The position numbers and the translations under genes were made by a program. Positions 26,458 to 34,614 of a stretch of 64,000 bases of DNA are shown one piece after another; position 1 is the stretch's first letter, and each line of letters opens with the position of its first letter. Below the pieces are notes generated by a model. The model ran no database searches, was not told the DNA's origin, and saw nothing but the letters and a program-made list of their open reading frames with translations. The DNA is from Neorhizobium galegae bv. orientalis str. HAMBI 540 (GTDB taxonomy: Bacteria; Pseudomonadota; Alphaproteobacteria; Rhizobiales; Rhizobiaceae). The stretch is from NCBI RefSeq assembly GCF_000731315.1, contig NZ_HG938353.1, positions 930,001 to 994,000 on the forward strand, in the 5' to 3' direction.

Positions 26458-26982
26458 TCAAGGCGAGATTTTTAGCGGCAGGATGAAGGACGCCCGGCCG
26501 TCGGTCTCGGCGCCGCGGCCTATCCCCTTGATGGCGGCGATCAGCCGGCCGTTGCGGCCAAGCAGCCGGTCGCCGATCTCGATCAGTCGCGTATTCGGCG
26601 TCGCATGCGGCGCGACGCTGCGAAGCCTTGCAGCCAGTGCGAAGTCGTCTTCCTCGGGGTGTAGCGAAAGCGCGGCGATCACCGCTGCGGCCGGAGAACG
26701 GGAGACACCCATCCAGCAATGGATGACGATCGGCGCCGACTGGTCCCAATTGCGCACGAAGCCGATCAGGCTTTCCACATGCACCTCGCTCGGGGCGATC
26801 AGGCCTCCCGTGCCGGCAAAACCGATATCGTTCATCGCCAGCTTCAAGTGGCGCTCGGCGGAAATCACGCCCGGCCGGTGAAAGTCCTGGCCCTCGGCAA
26901 TCAGGCTCACCATTTCGCGCGCCTTGTGCCGGACGGCTGTCTCGGCGATGGAACTCAGCGGGCAGACGACGATCGCGGTCAT
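26458..26982 (-). CDS. Protein tyrosine/dual-specificity phosphatase-like protein
   Basis: 174 residues. The phosphatase P-loop HCWMGVSRSPA (Cys89, Arg95; HCx5R pattern followed by SPA) is clear, as in small cysteine phosphatases of bacteria. A general-acid Asp is probably in an upstream loop. The substrate is unknown. The start ATG overlaps the stop of the HD gene (ATGA). It is the last gene of a three-gene minus-strand operon ending at a terminator. Confidence 0.85.
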   Translation of the reverse strand: MTAIVVCPLSSIAETAVRHKAREMVSLIAEGQDFHRPGVISAERHLKLAMNDIGFAGTGGLIAPSEVHVESLIGFVRNWDQSAPIVIHCWMGVSRSPAAAVIAALSLHPEEDDFALAARLRSVAPHATPNTRLIEIGDRLLGRNGRLIAAIKGIGRGAETDGRASFILPLKISP

Positions 26983-27602
26983 GGTGCGTTGCCCAGGGCT
27001 TTGCGCTCGGCCTCGATCTGATGGAATCGGTCGAGGAAAAGCTGTTGCGCCGTCAGCGCCGGCATCGGCTGGATCGGCAGCATGTCTGAGGTGATGCCGC
27101 GCGGCTGGCCGAAGAATTTTCGCGCCTCCGTGACCGAGAAGCCTGCAAGTTCCGTGGCCTCGAAAAAGGCAGCGATCGTATCGGCCTTCTTGATCAGCGC
27201 CTTGAGTTCGCGGCTCGGATGCGGCGGTAGGCCGAAACGCAGGTGGATCGCGGCCTCCAGCCGCTGCTCGACCGCCTTATAGCCGCCGCCGACCACTGAT
27301 TTGAACGGCGAGATCATATCGCCGATCACATATTCCGGCGCATCGTGCAGCATCGTCATCTGCAGCGCATCGGGCGCGCAGGCCTCGTTGCAGCGGCGAA
27401 AGATCTCCTCGACGACAAGGCAGTGCTGGGCGACCGAAAACGCGTGGTCGCCGCGCGTCTGGCCGTTCCAGCGGGCGACGCGGGCAAGTCCGTGGGCGAT
27501 ATCGGAGATTTCGATGTCGAGCGGCGAGGGGTCGAGCAGGTCGAGCCGGCGTCCCGACAGCATTCGTTGCCAGGCACGTGGTGCCGTCACCACTGGGCTC
27601 AC
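26979..27602 (-). CDS. YfbR-like HD domain phosphohydrolase
   Basis: 207 residues. The motif set H (GDHAFSVAQHC), HDAPEYVIGD and KKADTIAAFFE matches YfbR-like 5'-deoxynucleotidases, which remove phosphate from dNMPs in the cytosol; the acidic residue after HD (HDAPE) is diagnostic of that group. The start is GTG at 27602, overlapping the ygfZ stop by 4 bp; the gene ends in another 4-bp overlap. This three-gene order suggests coupled expression. Confidence 0.9.
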   Translation of the reverse strand: MSPVVTAPRAWQRMLSGRRLDLLDPSPLDIEISDIAHGLARVARWNGQTRGDHAFSVAQHCLVVEEIFRRCNEACAPDALQMTMLHDAPEYVIGDMISPFKSVVGGGYKAVEQRLEAAIHLRFGLPPHPSRELKALIKKADTIAAFFEATELAGFSVTEARKFFGQPRGITSDMLPIQPMPALTAQQLFLDRFHQIEAERKALGNAP

Positions 27603-28441
27603 GTCTCGGCCTCTTCAGCCTCGGCGGGGAAGGAGAGCCCGCTCCAGGCGGGAAGCGCCAGGCTGACCGCGACGTCGCCGGCTGAAAGCGCCACACCACG
27701 CGCCAAAGCGTCGCCGACGCGGTCGATGCGCACGATCGCCAGGCCCTTGTTGCCGGAAACCGATCCGAGCGTCCCGACCGGCTTGCCGCCTGCCACGATC
27801 TCGGTGCCGGAAGCGGGCAGGGCGGCATCGCCCGAAACGATCACCACCCGTCGCCGAGTCGTGCCGCGATGCTGCATGCGGGACACGACCTCCTGCCCGA
27901 CATAGCAGCCCTTCCGGAAGGAAAGCCCGCTCGTCTGGTCGAGCAGCACGTCGTGCGGAAAGGCATCCTGCAGCGCATAGTCGTGACCGGAGATCGAGAT
28001 GCCGGCTTCGATTCGCAGCGCGTGATAAGCCTCTTCTGATCCGTCATCCAGATTGCCGGGAGCGCGGGTGAGGGCGATGCCGGCCTTGGCAAAGGCCGCA
28101 TCCTTCACCGAGCCCTTGCCCGAATCATCACCCCAGAACACGGTGATACCGTCTTCCGGACCGGCCGTGATATCCACGGCTGCGCGCAGCTTGTACATCG
28201 TCAGCCGCCGCATCAGCGCCTCGCGCTGCGCCGTCTCGGTCTCCATGACGAACCCGTCTCTCTCCCGCCAGACCAGGAAATCGAACAGGATCTTGCCCTG
28301 CGGCGTCAGCAGCGCACCCGGCCGGGCTTCACCTTCCGGTAGCGAATCGATGTCGGTGGTGATCAGCCCCTGCAGGAAATCCTGCGCATCCTTGCCGGTG
28401 AGGCGGATCAGGCTTCGCGAAGGAAGAAAGGCGGCGGGCAT
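27599..28441 (-). CDS. ygfZ: Folate-binding Fe-S repair protein YgfZ
   Basis: 280 residues of the GcvT-like folate-binding family. The hallmark KGCYVGQEVVSRMQHRG is present (Cys in K-G-C-Y-x-G-Q-E). YgfZ uses folate to help assemble or repair certain Fe-S proteins such as MiaB. The N-terminus (LPSRSLIRLTGKDAQDFLQG) matches the family start. First gene of the operon with the HD and phosphatase genes. Confidence 0.93.
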   Translation of the reverse strand: MPAAFLPSRSLIRLTGKDAQDFLQGLITTDIDSLPEGEARPGALLTPQGKILFDFLVWRERDGFVMETETAQREALMRRLTMYKLRAAVDITAGPEDGITVFWGDDSGKGSVKDAAFAKAGIALTRAPGNLDDGSEEAYHALRIEAGISISGHDYALQDAFPHDVLLDQTSGLSFRKGCYVGQEVVSRMQHRGTTRRRVVIVSGDAALPASGTEIVAGGKPVGTLGSVSGNKGLAIVRIDRVGDALARGVALSAGDVAVSLALPAWSGLSFPAEAEEAET

Positions 28442-28546
28442 GGCGCGGGAATCCGGTTGTTCTGAACCTGAGAGTTAAGTCTTCGCAGGGGCGGCGGCAA
28501 GGCATGCCGGGCGGCAAATGCGGTGGCGGCCGAATATGCCGCTACA

Positions 28547-28593
28547 CCCCCCTCTGCCCTGCCGGGCATCTCCCCCTCAAGGGGGGAGATTGG
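28547..28593 (+). repeat. RIME-like palindromic repeat, copy A1
   Basis: Runs from CCCCCCTCTGCCCTGCCGGG to GGGGGGAGATTGG. Inside are two hairpins (CCCTGCCGGGCA and ATCTCCCCCTCAAGGGGGGAGAT). The same sequence family recurs seven more times in this window, always as inverted pairs. Confidence 0.85.
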
Positions 28594-28679
28594 CTGGGGG
28601 TACCGCCTGGGGTCCAATACGCCAGGTTATCTTTTTGGGACGTTATTATTGGGATGGACCCGATGCGGCAATCCCCATG

Positions 28680-28726
28680 ATCTCCCTCCTTGAGGGGGAG
28701 ATGTCACGGAAGTGACAGAGGGGGGT
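28680..28726 (-). repeat. RIME-like palindromic repeat, copy A2 (inverted)
   Basis: Reverse orientation of copy A1 (ATCTCCCTCCTTGAGGGGGA to GACAGAGGGGGGTAGC). The central CCCGGCAGGG hairpin is altered to TCACGGAAGTGA but still pairs, which suggests selection for structure. Confidence 0.8.
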
Positions 28727-28786
28727 AGCGACGGTTCGGCAAATGCAGTGGTGGCGACTGACGCGAAAAAAACGCGAGTCGCCCGC

Positions 28787-29527
28787 TCAGTCGCCGCCGG
28801 AGAAGAACTTCCATTTGCCGTCCGGGCTGATGCCGGCGCGGAAGAAGTTGTAGTTGCCGTTCTCTTCCATGCCGGCGAGGTCGCCGGCCGTCACGATGCG
28901 CAAAAGGTCGACCCGTTCGGGCGGCGTCAGCTTCGAAAGCTGCTTGCCGGCGAAATAGGGCCAGACATAGGCTTCTTCCGGCGTGCCGATGTCGAAATGC
29001 GCCGCGCCGGTTGAAAGGATATCGAGGAGGATGGCGAGGATTTCCTGGCCGTCCGCATCGCCCGAAAAACTCTTCAGCGTTTCGATCGGATCCTCGAATT
29101 CGCCGTTCATCACCTGCGTCTGGGTGGCCCCTGTTCCCATCAGGTCGCGCAGGCGGGTGACATCGCCCGAGGCCGCGGCCTCGACGAGCTTTTCACGCAT
29201 CTGCTTGACCGGCGCCGGCAGCTTGGTCATGTCGCGGATGATTTCCGCCGGCTTGTCGTCGCTCGGCGCGGTGTTCGGGTTTGCCGGCGGAGCGGTCGTC
29301 TTGGTGCTGTCGCCGGCCTGTGCAGATCGATTGATTGCGGGTCCCGGCTGCGGCAGGGTCGTGCCTTCGAAAGCCTGGACGATGGCGCGGCTCTGGCCAC
29401 GCTCCGGTTCTTGTGGCTCGACGCTCGGGCGCAGCTCGGACAGCGCCAGGGCCTGGCCGCCGACCGCCATTGTCATGGCGGCGGCAAGCACGATTGCCGC
29501 CGAAAGGCGGATGGAGAGCTTGGGCAT
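28787..29527 (-). CDS. Exported hypothetical protein
   Basis: 246 residues. A Sec-type signal peptide (MPKLSIRLSAAIVLAAAMTM, cleavage probably after ALA) precedes a low-complexity Pro/Ser/Thr-rich segment (about 35-90). A folded domain follows (about 95-246) with ANK-like LVEAAASGDVTRLRDLM and YVWPYFAGKQLSKLTPPERVDLL. The WPYFA segment and overall plan are seen in conserved exported proteins of Rhizobiaceae, but I cannot name a function. The start at 29527 begins the signal peptide. Confidence 0.75.
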   Translation of the reverse strand: MPKLSIRLSAAIVLAAAMTMAVGGQALALSELRPSVEPQEPERGQSRAIVQAFEGTTLPQPGPAINRSAQAGDSTKTTAPPANPNTAPSDDKPAEIIRDMTKLPAPVKQMREKLVEAAASGDVTRLRDLMGTGATQTQVMNGEFEDPIETLKSFSGDADGQEILAILLDILSTGAAHFDIGTPEEAYVWPYFAGKQLSKLTPPERVDLLRIVTAGDLAGMEENGNYNFFRAGISPDGKWKFFSGGD

Positions 29528-29567
29528 CGTCGTTTCCGCCGCGTTTCGCACGGGAAACCTCTATCGT

Positions 29568-29825
29568 TTATTGAACAGTGCGCTCGGGGGAGAATTCGCC
29601 GGCGAGCATGCGGCTCTTGAGCGAATCAAGCATGGCTTCGGCGCCCATTTCTCCATGAATGCGGATGGTTTCCCGCATGGCAAGTACCAGAGCTGCGTCG
29701 GCAATGATTTCTGGCTCGATACCGTCGGCACGGCCGTCTGCCCATGCCTCGCTCTGATATTCCAAGGCAGCCTGCATCTTCTCATGCACAATCATGTCGT
29801 CGATGTCGTTGCGGCCTGTCTGCAT
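29568..29825 (-). CDS. Conserved small hypothetical protein
   Basis: 85 residues, acidic and helical, no signal peptide or membrane helix. Contains HEKMQAALEYQSEAWADGRA and ends FSPERTVQ. Base composition and codon use are host-like, and the frame lies in a clear gap on the same strand as its neighbours. An in-frame ATG ten codons in (29795) is an alternative start. Function unknown. Confidence 0.65.
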   Translation of the reverse strand: MQTGRNDIDDMIVHEKMQAALEYQSEAWADGRADGIEPEIIADAALVLAMRETIRIHGEMGAEAMLDSLKSRMLAGEFSPERTVQ

Positions 29826-29926
29826 TCTGTCGTCCTCGGTGCCCGTTTAATTACTAGCCCGTTAAAAACTTTATCAGCCTTTTATCAAAACGACACGGCC
29901 TCCCGCCAAAAGAGGTAAATAATCCT

Positions 29927-30358
29927 CTAATTTCCGAAGCGCGCTGCGATTTCTGTCGCAAGTGTTGCGCCTTCGATACGATAACGCTCCTCGGCTGTCC
30001 TGGCCGCATCCGTGCAGGACGTATGCACGGCTGCAAACGACCGATACCCGCGGTTGAAGGCCGCAGTCAACCTCTCGCGGCGCTTCGGCTCGGTGCCGGT
30101 ATCGGCATCCAGCAACTGCTGCATCGAGGCCCGCCATTCGGACGTCGATGCGCCGCAGAGCGCGCGCAGATACTGGATGGAGCCGAGCACTTCCGCCAGC
30201 CGGGTCAGATGCCCGTCGTAGGGCGCCGGCTTTTCCTCGGCCGCCGGGGGAGGCGGTGGCGGTGCGGACGGCTGCTGTTTCGTCGACTGGGCGGCAAGCG
30301 GCGTTGCCGCGAGGATAGCAACCAGTGTCAGGCAGCCAAGTCGCTGAATGAGCTTCAT
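29927..30358 (-). CDS. TIGR02301 family exported protein
   Basis: 143 residues. A signal peptide (MKLIQRLGCLTLVAILAATP, cleavage near AAQ) is followed by a Pro-rich linker and a helical domain with YLRALCGASTSEWRASMQQL and FAAVHTSCTDAA, matching TIGR02301, a family of unknown function found mainly in Rhizobiales. Two cysteines may form a disulphide in the periplasm. It follows the Nudix gene by 47 bp on the same strand. Confidence 0.82.
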   Translation of the reverse strand: MKLIQRLGCLTLVAILAATPLAAQSTKQQPSAPPPPPPAAEEKPAPYDGHLTRLAEVLGSIQYLRALCGASTSEWRASMQQLLDADTGTEPKRRERLTAAFNRGYRSFAAVHTSCTDAARTAEERYRIEGATLATEIAARFGN

Positions 30359-30405
30359 GAACGGGTCCCGATGCGGCGCGATTGCGCCGGTCTTAGCGAG
30401 CCTTC

Positions 30406-30822
30406 TTAGCGGGCATTGATCTCCGCCGCCAGCCTCTCGGCGCATTCGAGCACGCTCGCCGGCACGGACAGGCCGCGGATCTCTTCAAGCGTATACCAGC
30501 CGGCATCGGCCGCATCGTCGGCGGCGATCGCCTGGGTGTCGGGGTCCGCCTCCACGCGAAAGACCGACAGAAAGAAATGCTGCCCGCCTTGCTTCTCGTT
30601 CTTCAGATCATAGGTGGCGAAGAGGACGGGATTGCGCGCCGTAATGCCGGTCTCCTCGGAAAATTCCCGCACTGCCGTCTGCTCCGGCGTCTCGCCGGGC
30701 TCGGCCCGACCGCCCGGAAACGCGAACAGATCCATCGACGGCGGGTTCACACGCCGAATCAGCAGAAACCGGCCATCGCGTTCGAGAATGGCGGAGGACG
30801 CGGCTTGGGGGGATTGGGGCAT
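30406..30822 (-). CDS. Nudix hydrolase
   Basis: 138 residues. The Nudix box is complete: G-x5-E-x7-REFSEETGI within PGGRAEPGETPEQTAVRE and the following residues. Such enzymes cleave nucleoside diphosphates linked to another group (for example ADP-ribose or oxidised dNTPs); the substrate is not evident. ATG 30822 was chosen because the beta-strand of the fold begins soon after (SSAILERDGRFLLIRR). It lies just downstream of higA. Confidence 0.92.
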   Translation of the reverse strand: MPQSPQAASSAILERDGRFLLIRRVNPPSMDLFAFPGGRAEPGETPEQTAVREFSEETGITARNPVLFATYDLKNEKQGGQHFFLSVFRVEADPDTQAIAADDAADAGWYTLEEIRGLSVPASVLECAERLAAEINAR

Positions 30823-30847
30823 ACTACGGTCTTTGCGTCTTGTCTTA

Positions 30848-31165
30848 TTAGGCGGCACTTAATGTCGGAATCTTGCTGACGTCCACCTCGCGTTCCGCGT
30901 GCCAGGCGTCATAGGCGGCCTGCATGCGCAGCCAGATAGCGGCACCGTCGCCGAACATCTTCCCGAGTCGGGCCGCGACATTTGGGGAGATGGGCTTGCG
31001 CTCGCGCAGGATGTCATAGAGCTGCTGGCGGGAGATACCGAGCAGTTCGGCGATCTCGACCTTCGTCTTGCCTGTCGCGGGGATGATCTCATCAAGCAGC
31101 GCCCCGGGATGCGACGGGCAACGTTCAATCGGCCTTTTCACGTCATATTCCGCCATCGATCTCAT
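30848..31165 (-). CDS. higA: HigA family antitoxin
   Basis: 105 residues with an Xre-type helix-turn-helix (about 40-65: KVEIAELLGISRQQLYDILR) and the HPGALLDEIIPATG opening typical of the HigA/VapI addiction-module family. It binds the HigB toxin and represses its own promoter in studied systems. An ATG three codons in (31156) is an alternative start. It lies 15 bp downstream of higB; two operator-like palindromes precede the pair. Confidence 0.93.
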   Translation of the reverse strand: MRSMAEYDVKRPIERCPSHPGALLDEIIPATGKTKVEIAELLGISRQQLYDILRERKPISPNVAARLGKMFGDGAAIWLRMQAAYDAWHAEREVDVSKIPTLSAA

Positions 31166-31180
31166 CCCTAAACCGCCGCT

Positions 31181-31459
31181 TCAATGGTATTGCTCGAAAT
31201 CAACACGGGCGGCGTCCTTGCCGTCGAATTCGAATGTGATGCACCACGGCCCGTTGACGTGAACGGTATAGCGGGTCGGATCAAGGCCATGCAGGGCATG
31301 AAAATCAAACCCCGGCAGGTTCATGTCCTCCGGGCGCTCGGCCGCTTCAAGACGGTCCAGCCGCACAAGGATGCGCTTGTGCATCTTCGCGTCGATCTTG
31401 CTCGTCTTGCCGCTCTGGAACAGGGCAGCCAGCGCCTTGTTCCTGAAGGATCTGATCAT
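31181..31459 (-). CDS. higB: HigB-type mRNA interferase toxin (RelE/ParE superfamily)
   Basis: 92 residues. The opening MIRSFRNKALAALFQSGKTS and the end NGPWCITFEFDGKDAARVDF are characteristic of HigB/RelE-like toxins that cleave mRNA on the ribosome. The toxin gene precedes the antitoxin, the reverse of most type II modules but the rule for higBA. Conserved Arg/Trp/Phe positions near the C-terminus look intact. Confidence 0.92.
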   Translation of the reverse strand: MIRSFRNKALAALFQSGKTSKIDAKMHKRILVRLDRLEAAERPEDMNLPGFDFHALHGLDPTRYTVHVNGPWCITFEFDGKDAARVDFEQYH

Positions 31460-31464
31460 GCAGC

Positions 31465-31493
31465 ATGTAAGTATATTGCTTACACGAGGTCAA
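31465..31493 (-). promoter_or_regulatory. higBA promoter
   Basis: On the minus strand TTGACC (31493-31488), 17-bp spacer, TTACAT (31470-31465). The -10 box overlaps operator 1; the higB ATG follows 5 bp later, so the transcript may be nearly leaderless. Confidence 0.55.
31466..31484. promoter_or_regulatory. HigA operator 1
   Basis: TGTAAG-N7-CTTACA, perfect 6-bp arms. Overlaps the -10 box of the higBA promoter. Confidence 0.7.
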
Positions 31494-31496
31494 GGC

Positions 31497-31515
31497 TGTA
31501 AGCGAATAATTTACA
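31497..31515. promoter_or_regulatory. HigA operator 2
   Basis: TGTAAG-N7-TTTACA, same spacing with one arm mismatch, directly upstream of the -35 box. Its centre is 31 bp (three helix turns) from operator 1. Confidence 0.65.
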
Positions 31516-31626
31516 TGTGGCCGTGCATGCCCGCGTTATGACGGGATCGCGCAGATTTCGGTTTCCATCGTTTCGATCATATGAAAACGTGCCCCAGATG
31601 CCATCTCCTTCAAGCCCACGTCTCCC

Positions 31627-31953
31627 ATGAAAACTTACATCCTCTACGCCATCGCCGCGCTTGCCGAGATTGCCGGTTGTTTCGCCTTCTGGGCGTGGTT
31701 CAGGCTGGAAAAGCCGGTCTGGTGGCTGGCGCCGGGCGTTGTGTCGCTCATCGTCTTCGCCTGGCTGCTGGCGCTGGTGCCGAGCGAGGCGGCGGGGCGC
31801 ACCTACGCGGCCTATGGCGCCATCTATATCCTCGCCTCGATCCTCTGGCTCTGGGCTATCGAGGCCCGGGTGCCGGACCGATGGGATGTTCTCGGCGTCA
31901 CGGTGTGCCTCGTCGGCGGCGCGATCATCCTCTTCGGTCCCAGAAGCGTATGA
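31627..31953 (+). CDS. YnfA family small membrane protein
   Basis: 108 residues with four transmembrane helices, opening [20 protein letters not shown] and containing the conserved [19 protein letters not shown]. YnfA (UPF0060) proteins are inner-membrane proteins distantly related to small multidrug resistance exporters. Transcribed away from higBA and followed 58 bp later by the SRAP gene. Confidence 0.95.
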   Translation: MKTYILYAIAALAEIAGCFAFWAWFRLEKPVWWLAPGVVSLIVFAWLLALVPSEAAGRTYAAYGAIYILASILWLWAIEARVPDRWDVLGVTVCLVGGAIILFGPRSV

Positions 31954-32011
31954 CATCGGCGCCCGATCATCAGCGCTTGACCCTTCCAAGGCCCGATGCC
32001 ACATAGTCTGC

Positions 32012-32779
32012 ATGTGCGGACGCTACGCCCTGACGGCGACCCCCAAGGATATTTCTGAATTCTTCAACCTGGCGGATCTCGATGATTTCCCGGCCCGCTA
32101 CAATATCGCCCCGACCCAGCCGATCCTCGTCGTCATGTCGTCGGAAAAGCGTGAGCCGGGCAGCAACCTGCCGGAGCGCCGCGCCTTCCTTGCCCGCTGG
32201 GGCCTGATCCCCGGCTGGGTGAAGGACATGAAGGAGTTTCCGCTGCTGATCAACGCGCGCTCCGAGACGGCGATCGGCAAGGCGTCCTTCCGCGCCGCCA
32301 TGCGCCATCGCCGTATCCTGATCCCCGCCAGCGGTTTCTACGAATGGCGCCGGCCGCCGAAGGAAAGCGGCGTCAGGCCACAGGCCTATTGGATCCGCCC
32401 GAAGCGCGGCGGCGTCATCGCCTTTGCCGGTCTGATGGAGACCTGGTCTTCTGCCGATGGTTCCGAGGTGGATACCGCAGCGATCATGACGACGGCGGCC
32501 AACGGCGGCATTCGCCACATCCACGACCGCATGCCCGTCGTCATCGAGCCCGAGGATTTTGCCCGGTGGCTCGACTGCAAGACGCAGGAGCCGCGTGAGG
32601 TGGCCGACCTGATCCGGCCGGTTCAGGAAGATTTCTTCGAGGCGCTGCCGGTTTCCGACCTCGTCAACAAGGTCGCCAACATGGGGCCGGACCTGCAGAA
32701 ACCGGTCGCGGTCGCGCAGCCGGAAGAGGAGCCGCCGAAAAAGCCGACACCCGACTCGACCCAGATGTCGCTTTTCTGA
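32012..32779 (+). CDS. yedK: SOS response-associated peptidase (SRAP/YedK)
   Basis: 255 residues. The catalytic Cys2 directly follows Met1 (MCGRYAL), which fixes the start. Further conserved positions: ARYNIAPTQ, LINARSET (Asn), GFYEW (Glu) and IHDRMPVV (His). SRAP enzymes form a thiazolidine cross-link with abasic sites in single-stranded DNA and protect them. The C-terminus adds a Pro/Lys-rich tail ending in QMSLF, which resembles a beta-clamp-binding peptide, an inference. Confidence 0.95.
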   Translation: MCGRYALTATPKDISEFFNLADLDDFPARYNIAPTQPILVVMSSEKREPGSNLPERRAFLARWGLIPGWVKDMKEFPLLINARSETAIGKASFRAAMRHRRILIPASGFYEWRRPPKESGVRPQAYWIRPKRGGVIAFAGLMETWSSADGSEVDTAAIMTTAANGGIRHIHDRMPVVIEPEDFARWLDCKTQEPREVADLIRPVQEDFFEALPVSDLVNKVANMGPDLQKPVAVAQPEEEPPKKPTPDSTQMSLF

Positions 32780-32812
32780 CCCTCGGCTCTCTTCCTTCAG
32801 ACGGACAATTTC

Positions 32813-33436
32813 ATGAACCTGTTTTCCGCCGGCCTTTCCGGCCTCGCACTCGGTGCTTCGCTGATCATCGCCATCGGCGCCCAGAACGCCTTCATCCTGC
32901 GTCAGGGGCTGATCCGCTCCCATGTCTTCATCCTCTGCCTGATCTGCGCCCTTTCGGATGCGACACTGATCGCCGCCGGCGTCGGCGGGCTAGGCACCCT
33001 CGTTTCTCGGTCGCCGGTGCTGATCTCGGTGGTGACGCTCGGCGGTGCGGTGTTTCTCGGAACGTACGCCTTCATGGCCTTCCGCCGGGCATTGAAACCG
33101 GCCGCGATGGTCGCAGGCGCGCCGGAGCCGATGGGGCTGAAGGCGGCGGTCTTGACCTGCCTGGCCTTCACCTTCCTCAACCCGCATGTCTATCTGGATA
33201 CGGTCGTCCTGCTCGGCAGCCTGTCTGCGGCCTTCGAAGGAGCGGAACGGGTGGCCTATGGCGCCGGTGCGGCGTTGGCCTCGTTCGTCTGGTTCTTCGG
33301 GCTCGGTTACGGCGCACGTTTCCTGGCGCCGCTGTTTGCCAGACCCGCCGCCTGGCGGGTGCTGGATGTCGTTATCGGCATCGTCATGGGCCTGCTCGCG
33401 CTCGGGCTCCTGTGGAGCTTTTTCAGCGGCGAATGA
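32813..33436 (+). CDS. LysE/ArgO family amino acid exporter
   Basis: 207-residue inner-membrane protein with six hydrophobic segments. The opening FSAGLSGLALGASLIIAIGA and QNAFILRQG are diagnostic of LysE/ArgO exporters of basic amino acids; TFLNPHVYLDTVVLLGS is the second signature. It probably exports arginine or lysine analogues. It follows yedK by 33 bp on the same strand and converges with a small gene. Confidence 0.93.
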   Translation: MNLFSAGLSGLALGASLIIAIGAQNAFILRQGLIRSHVFILCLICALSDATLIAAGVGGLGTLVSRSPVLISVVTLGGAVFLGTYAFMAFRRALKPAAMVAGAPEPMGLKAAVLTCLAFTFLNPHVYLDTVVLLGSLSAAFEGAERVAYGAGAALASFVWFFGLGYGARFLAPLFARPAAWRVLDVVIGIVMGLLALGLLWSFFSGE

Positions 33437-33454
33437 CGCCGATCAGCCGACTGA

Positions 33455-33583
33455 TCAACCCGCCGGAGTAAGCTTCGGCTTGCGGTTCAACATCAGGGCG
33501 GCCGCAACCACGGCCTTCAAGCCCAGCGGACGGTAGGGCGTGGTCATTTCCGGTTTTGATTCGATCTTCTTCTCGGTGCTCAT
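33455..33583 (-). CDS. 42-residue hypothetical protein downstream of pssA
   Basis: MSTEKKIESKPEMTTPYRPL, then a short hydrophobic stretch (GLKAVVAAALMLN) and a basic end. GAGGAG lies 7 nt before the ATG at 33583, which supports translation. One weak membrane-associated helix is possible. Not recognised; placed after pssA on the same strand. Confidence 0.6.
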   Translation of the reverse strand: MSTEKKIESKPEMTTPYRPLGLKAVVAAALMLNRKPKLTPAG

Positions 33584-33757
33584 GGCTGTCTCCTCAACAC
33601 GCGAATCTCTTGTTTGCATTTTTGCGATCGCGGCTTTTCCCATAAAAGCGGGCGGAATCGTGGCCGGCAAGCCGGCACTGCCGCCCGGCATTCGTAGAAC
33701 TGTCATCTTGCGGGAAACTGTTGCGCGAAAGTTGCAGCTTACCGAGTTCGCGCAGAC

Positions 33758-34597
33758 TCAGACATGTGTACTGTCGTCCTCGATGGTGATCGTGCCGTAA
33801 CGGCGGTGCCAGGCGCGGGCGCTGAACGGCAGGACGAGGAGGTAGGCGACGACGGTGGTCGACAGCACTTGCCAAGTATAGCTCATCAGCAGCGCTACAT
33901 AGAGCACCACGGCAAGCATGATCGGCAGCATCAGGTCGCGGCGGATGCGGCTCGACTTGCCGGACCAGACCGGCAGGCGGGAGACGAGCAGGTAGCCGAT
34001 CAGCAGCGTATAGGCGACGCTTGCGTAAACGAAGATCGGCGTCGCCTCGAGCCCGAGGAAGCCAAGATAGACCGGCAGCAATACCAGCATGGCGCCCATC
34101 GGCGCCGGCACGCCGACGAAGAATTCCGACTGCCAGTCGGCCTTGATGTTGCGGTCTTCCATGACGTTGAACCGGGCGAGGCGCAGGCCGGCGGCGATTG
34201 CATAGAGCAGGGCGGCGATCCAGCCCATCGAATGCGCCTGGTCGAGCAGGAAGGCGTAGGAGACCAGCGCCGGAGCGACGCCGAAATTGATGATGTCGGC
34301 GAGCGAATCCATCTGCACGCCGAATTTCGACGTGGCCTTCAGGAGCCGCGCCACACGCCCGTCGATGCCGTCCAGGAAGGCGGCCAGCAGCACCATGGCG
34401 ACTGCCAGCTCGTAGCGCCCCTCGAAGGCGAGCCTGATGCCCGTCAGGCCCGCACAGATGGCGAGCACGGTGATCAGGTTCGGGACCAGCAGCCGGAGCG
34501 GGATTTCGCGCAGGCGGGGCCCGCGGGCCTCTTCGTTCTGCTGGTTCGGCTCCGTGTGCGAATGAGGGGGCGAGGGCGGCGAAGCGGGCGTCTCCAT
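33758..34597 (-). CDS. pssA: CDP-diacylglycerol-serine O-phosphatidyltransferase
   Basis: Makes phosphatidylserine from CDP-diacylglycerol and serine at the inner membrane, the step before phosphatidylethanolamine. 279 residues. The CDP-alcohol phosphotransferase motif (DG-x2-AR-x8-G-x3-D-x3-D) is complete, from DGIDGRVARL to GVQMDSLADI. About seven hydrophobic helices follow. A Pro/Gln-rich N-terminal tail of ~25 residues precedes the first helix. It lies 17 bp downstream of psd, its pathway partner. Confidence 0.96.
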   Translation of the reverse strand: METPASPPSPPHSHTEPNQQNEEARGPRLREIPLRLLVPNLITVLAICAGLTGIRLAFEGRYELAVAMVLLAAFLDGIDGRVARLLKATSKFGVQMDSLADIINFGVAPALVSYAFLLDQAHSMGWIAALLYAIAAGLRLARFNVMEDRNIKADWQSEFFVGVPAPMGAMLVLLPVYLGFLGLEATPIFVYASVAYTLLIGYLLVSRLPVWSGKSSRIRRDLMLPIMLAVVLYVALLMSYTWQVLSTTVVAYLLVLPFSARAWHRRYGTITIEDDSTHV

Positions 34598-34614
34598 GAT
34601 GCTCTGTCTTCCCT

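Larger units (their letters stand above)
28442..28786. other. Intergenic region with an inverted pair of RIME-like repeats
   Basis: 345 bp without a gene. It holds two inverted copies of the long palindromic repeat (28547-28593 and 28680-28726) with about 86 bp of unrelated sequence between them. No promoter is obvious. Confidence 0.6.

Noticed and set aside
28547..28726. Inverted repeat pair as insertion-sequence ends
   Set aside because: Only about 86 bp lie between the copies, with no transposase frame or target duplication.
33441..33456. GATCAG-CCGA-CTGATC hairpin after the LysE gene as a terminator
   Set aside because: Short A+T-containing stem, no T run, and it reaches the convergent small gene; too weak to call.
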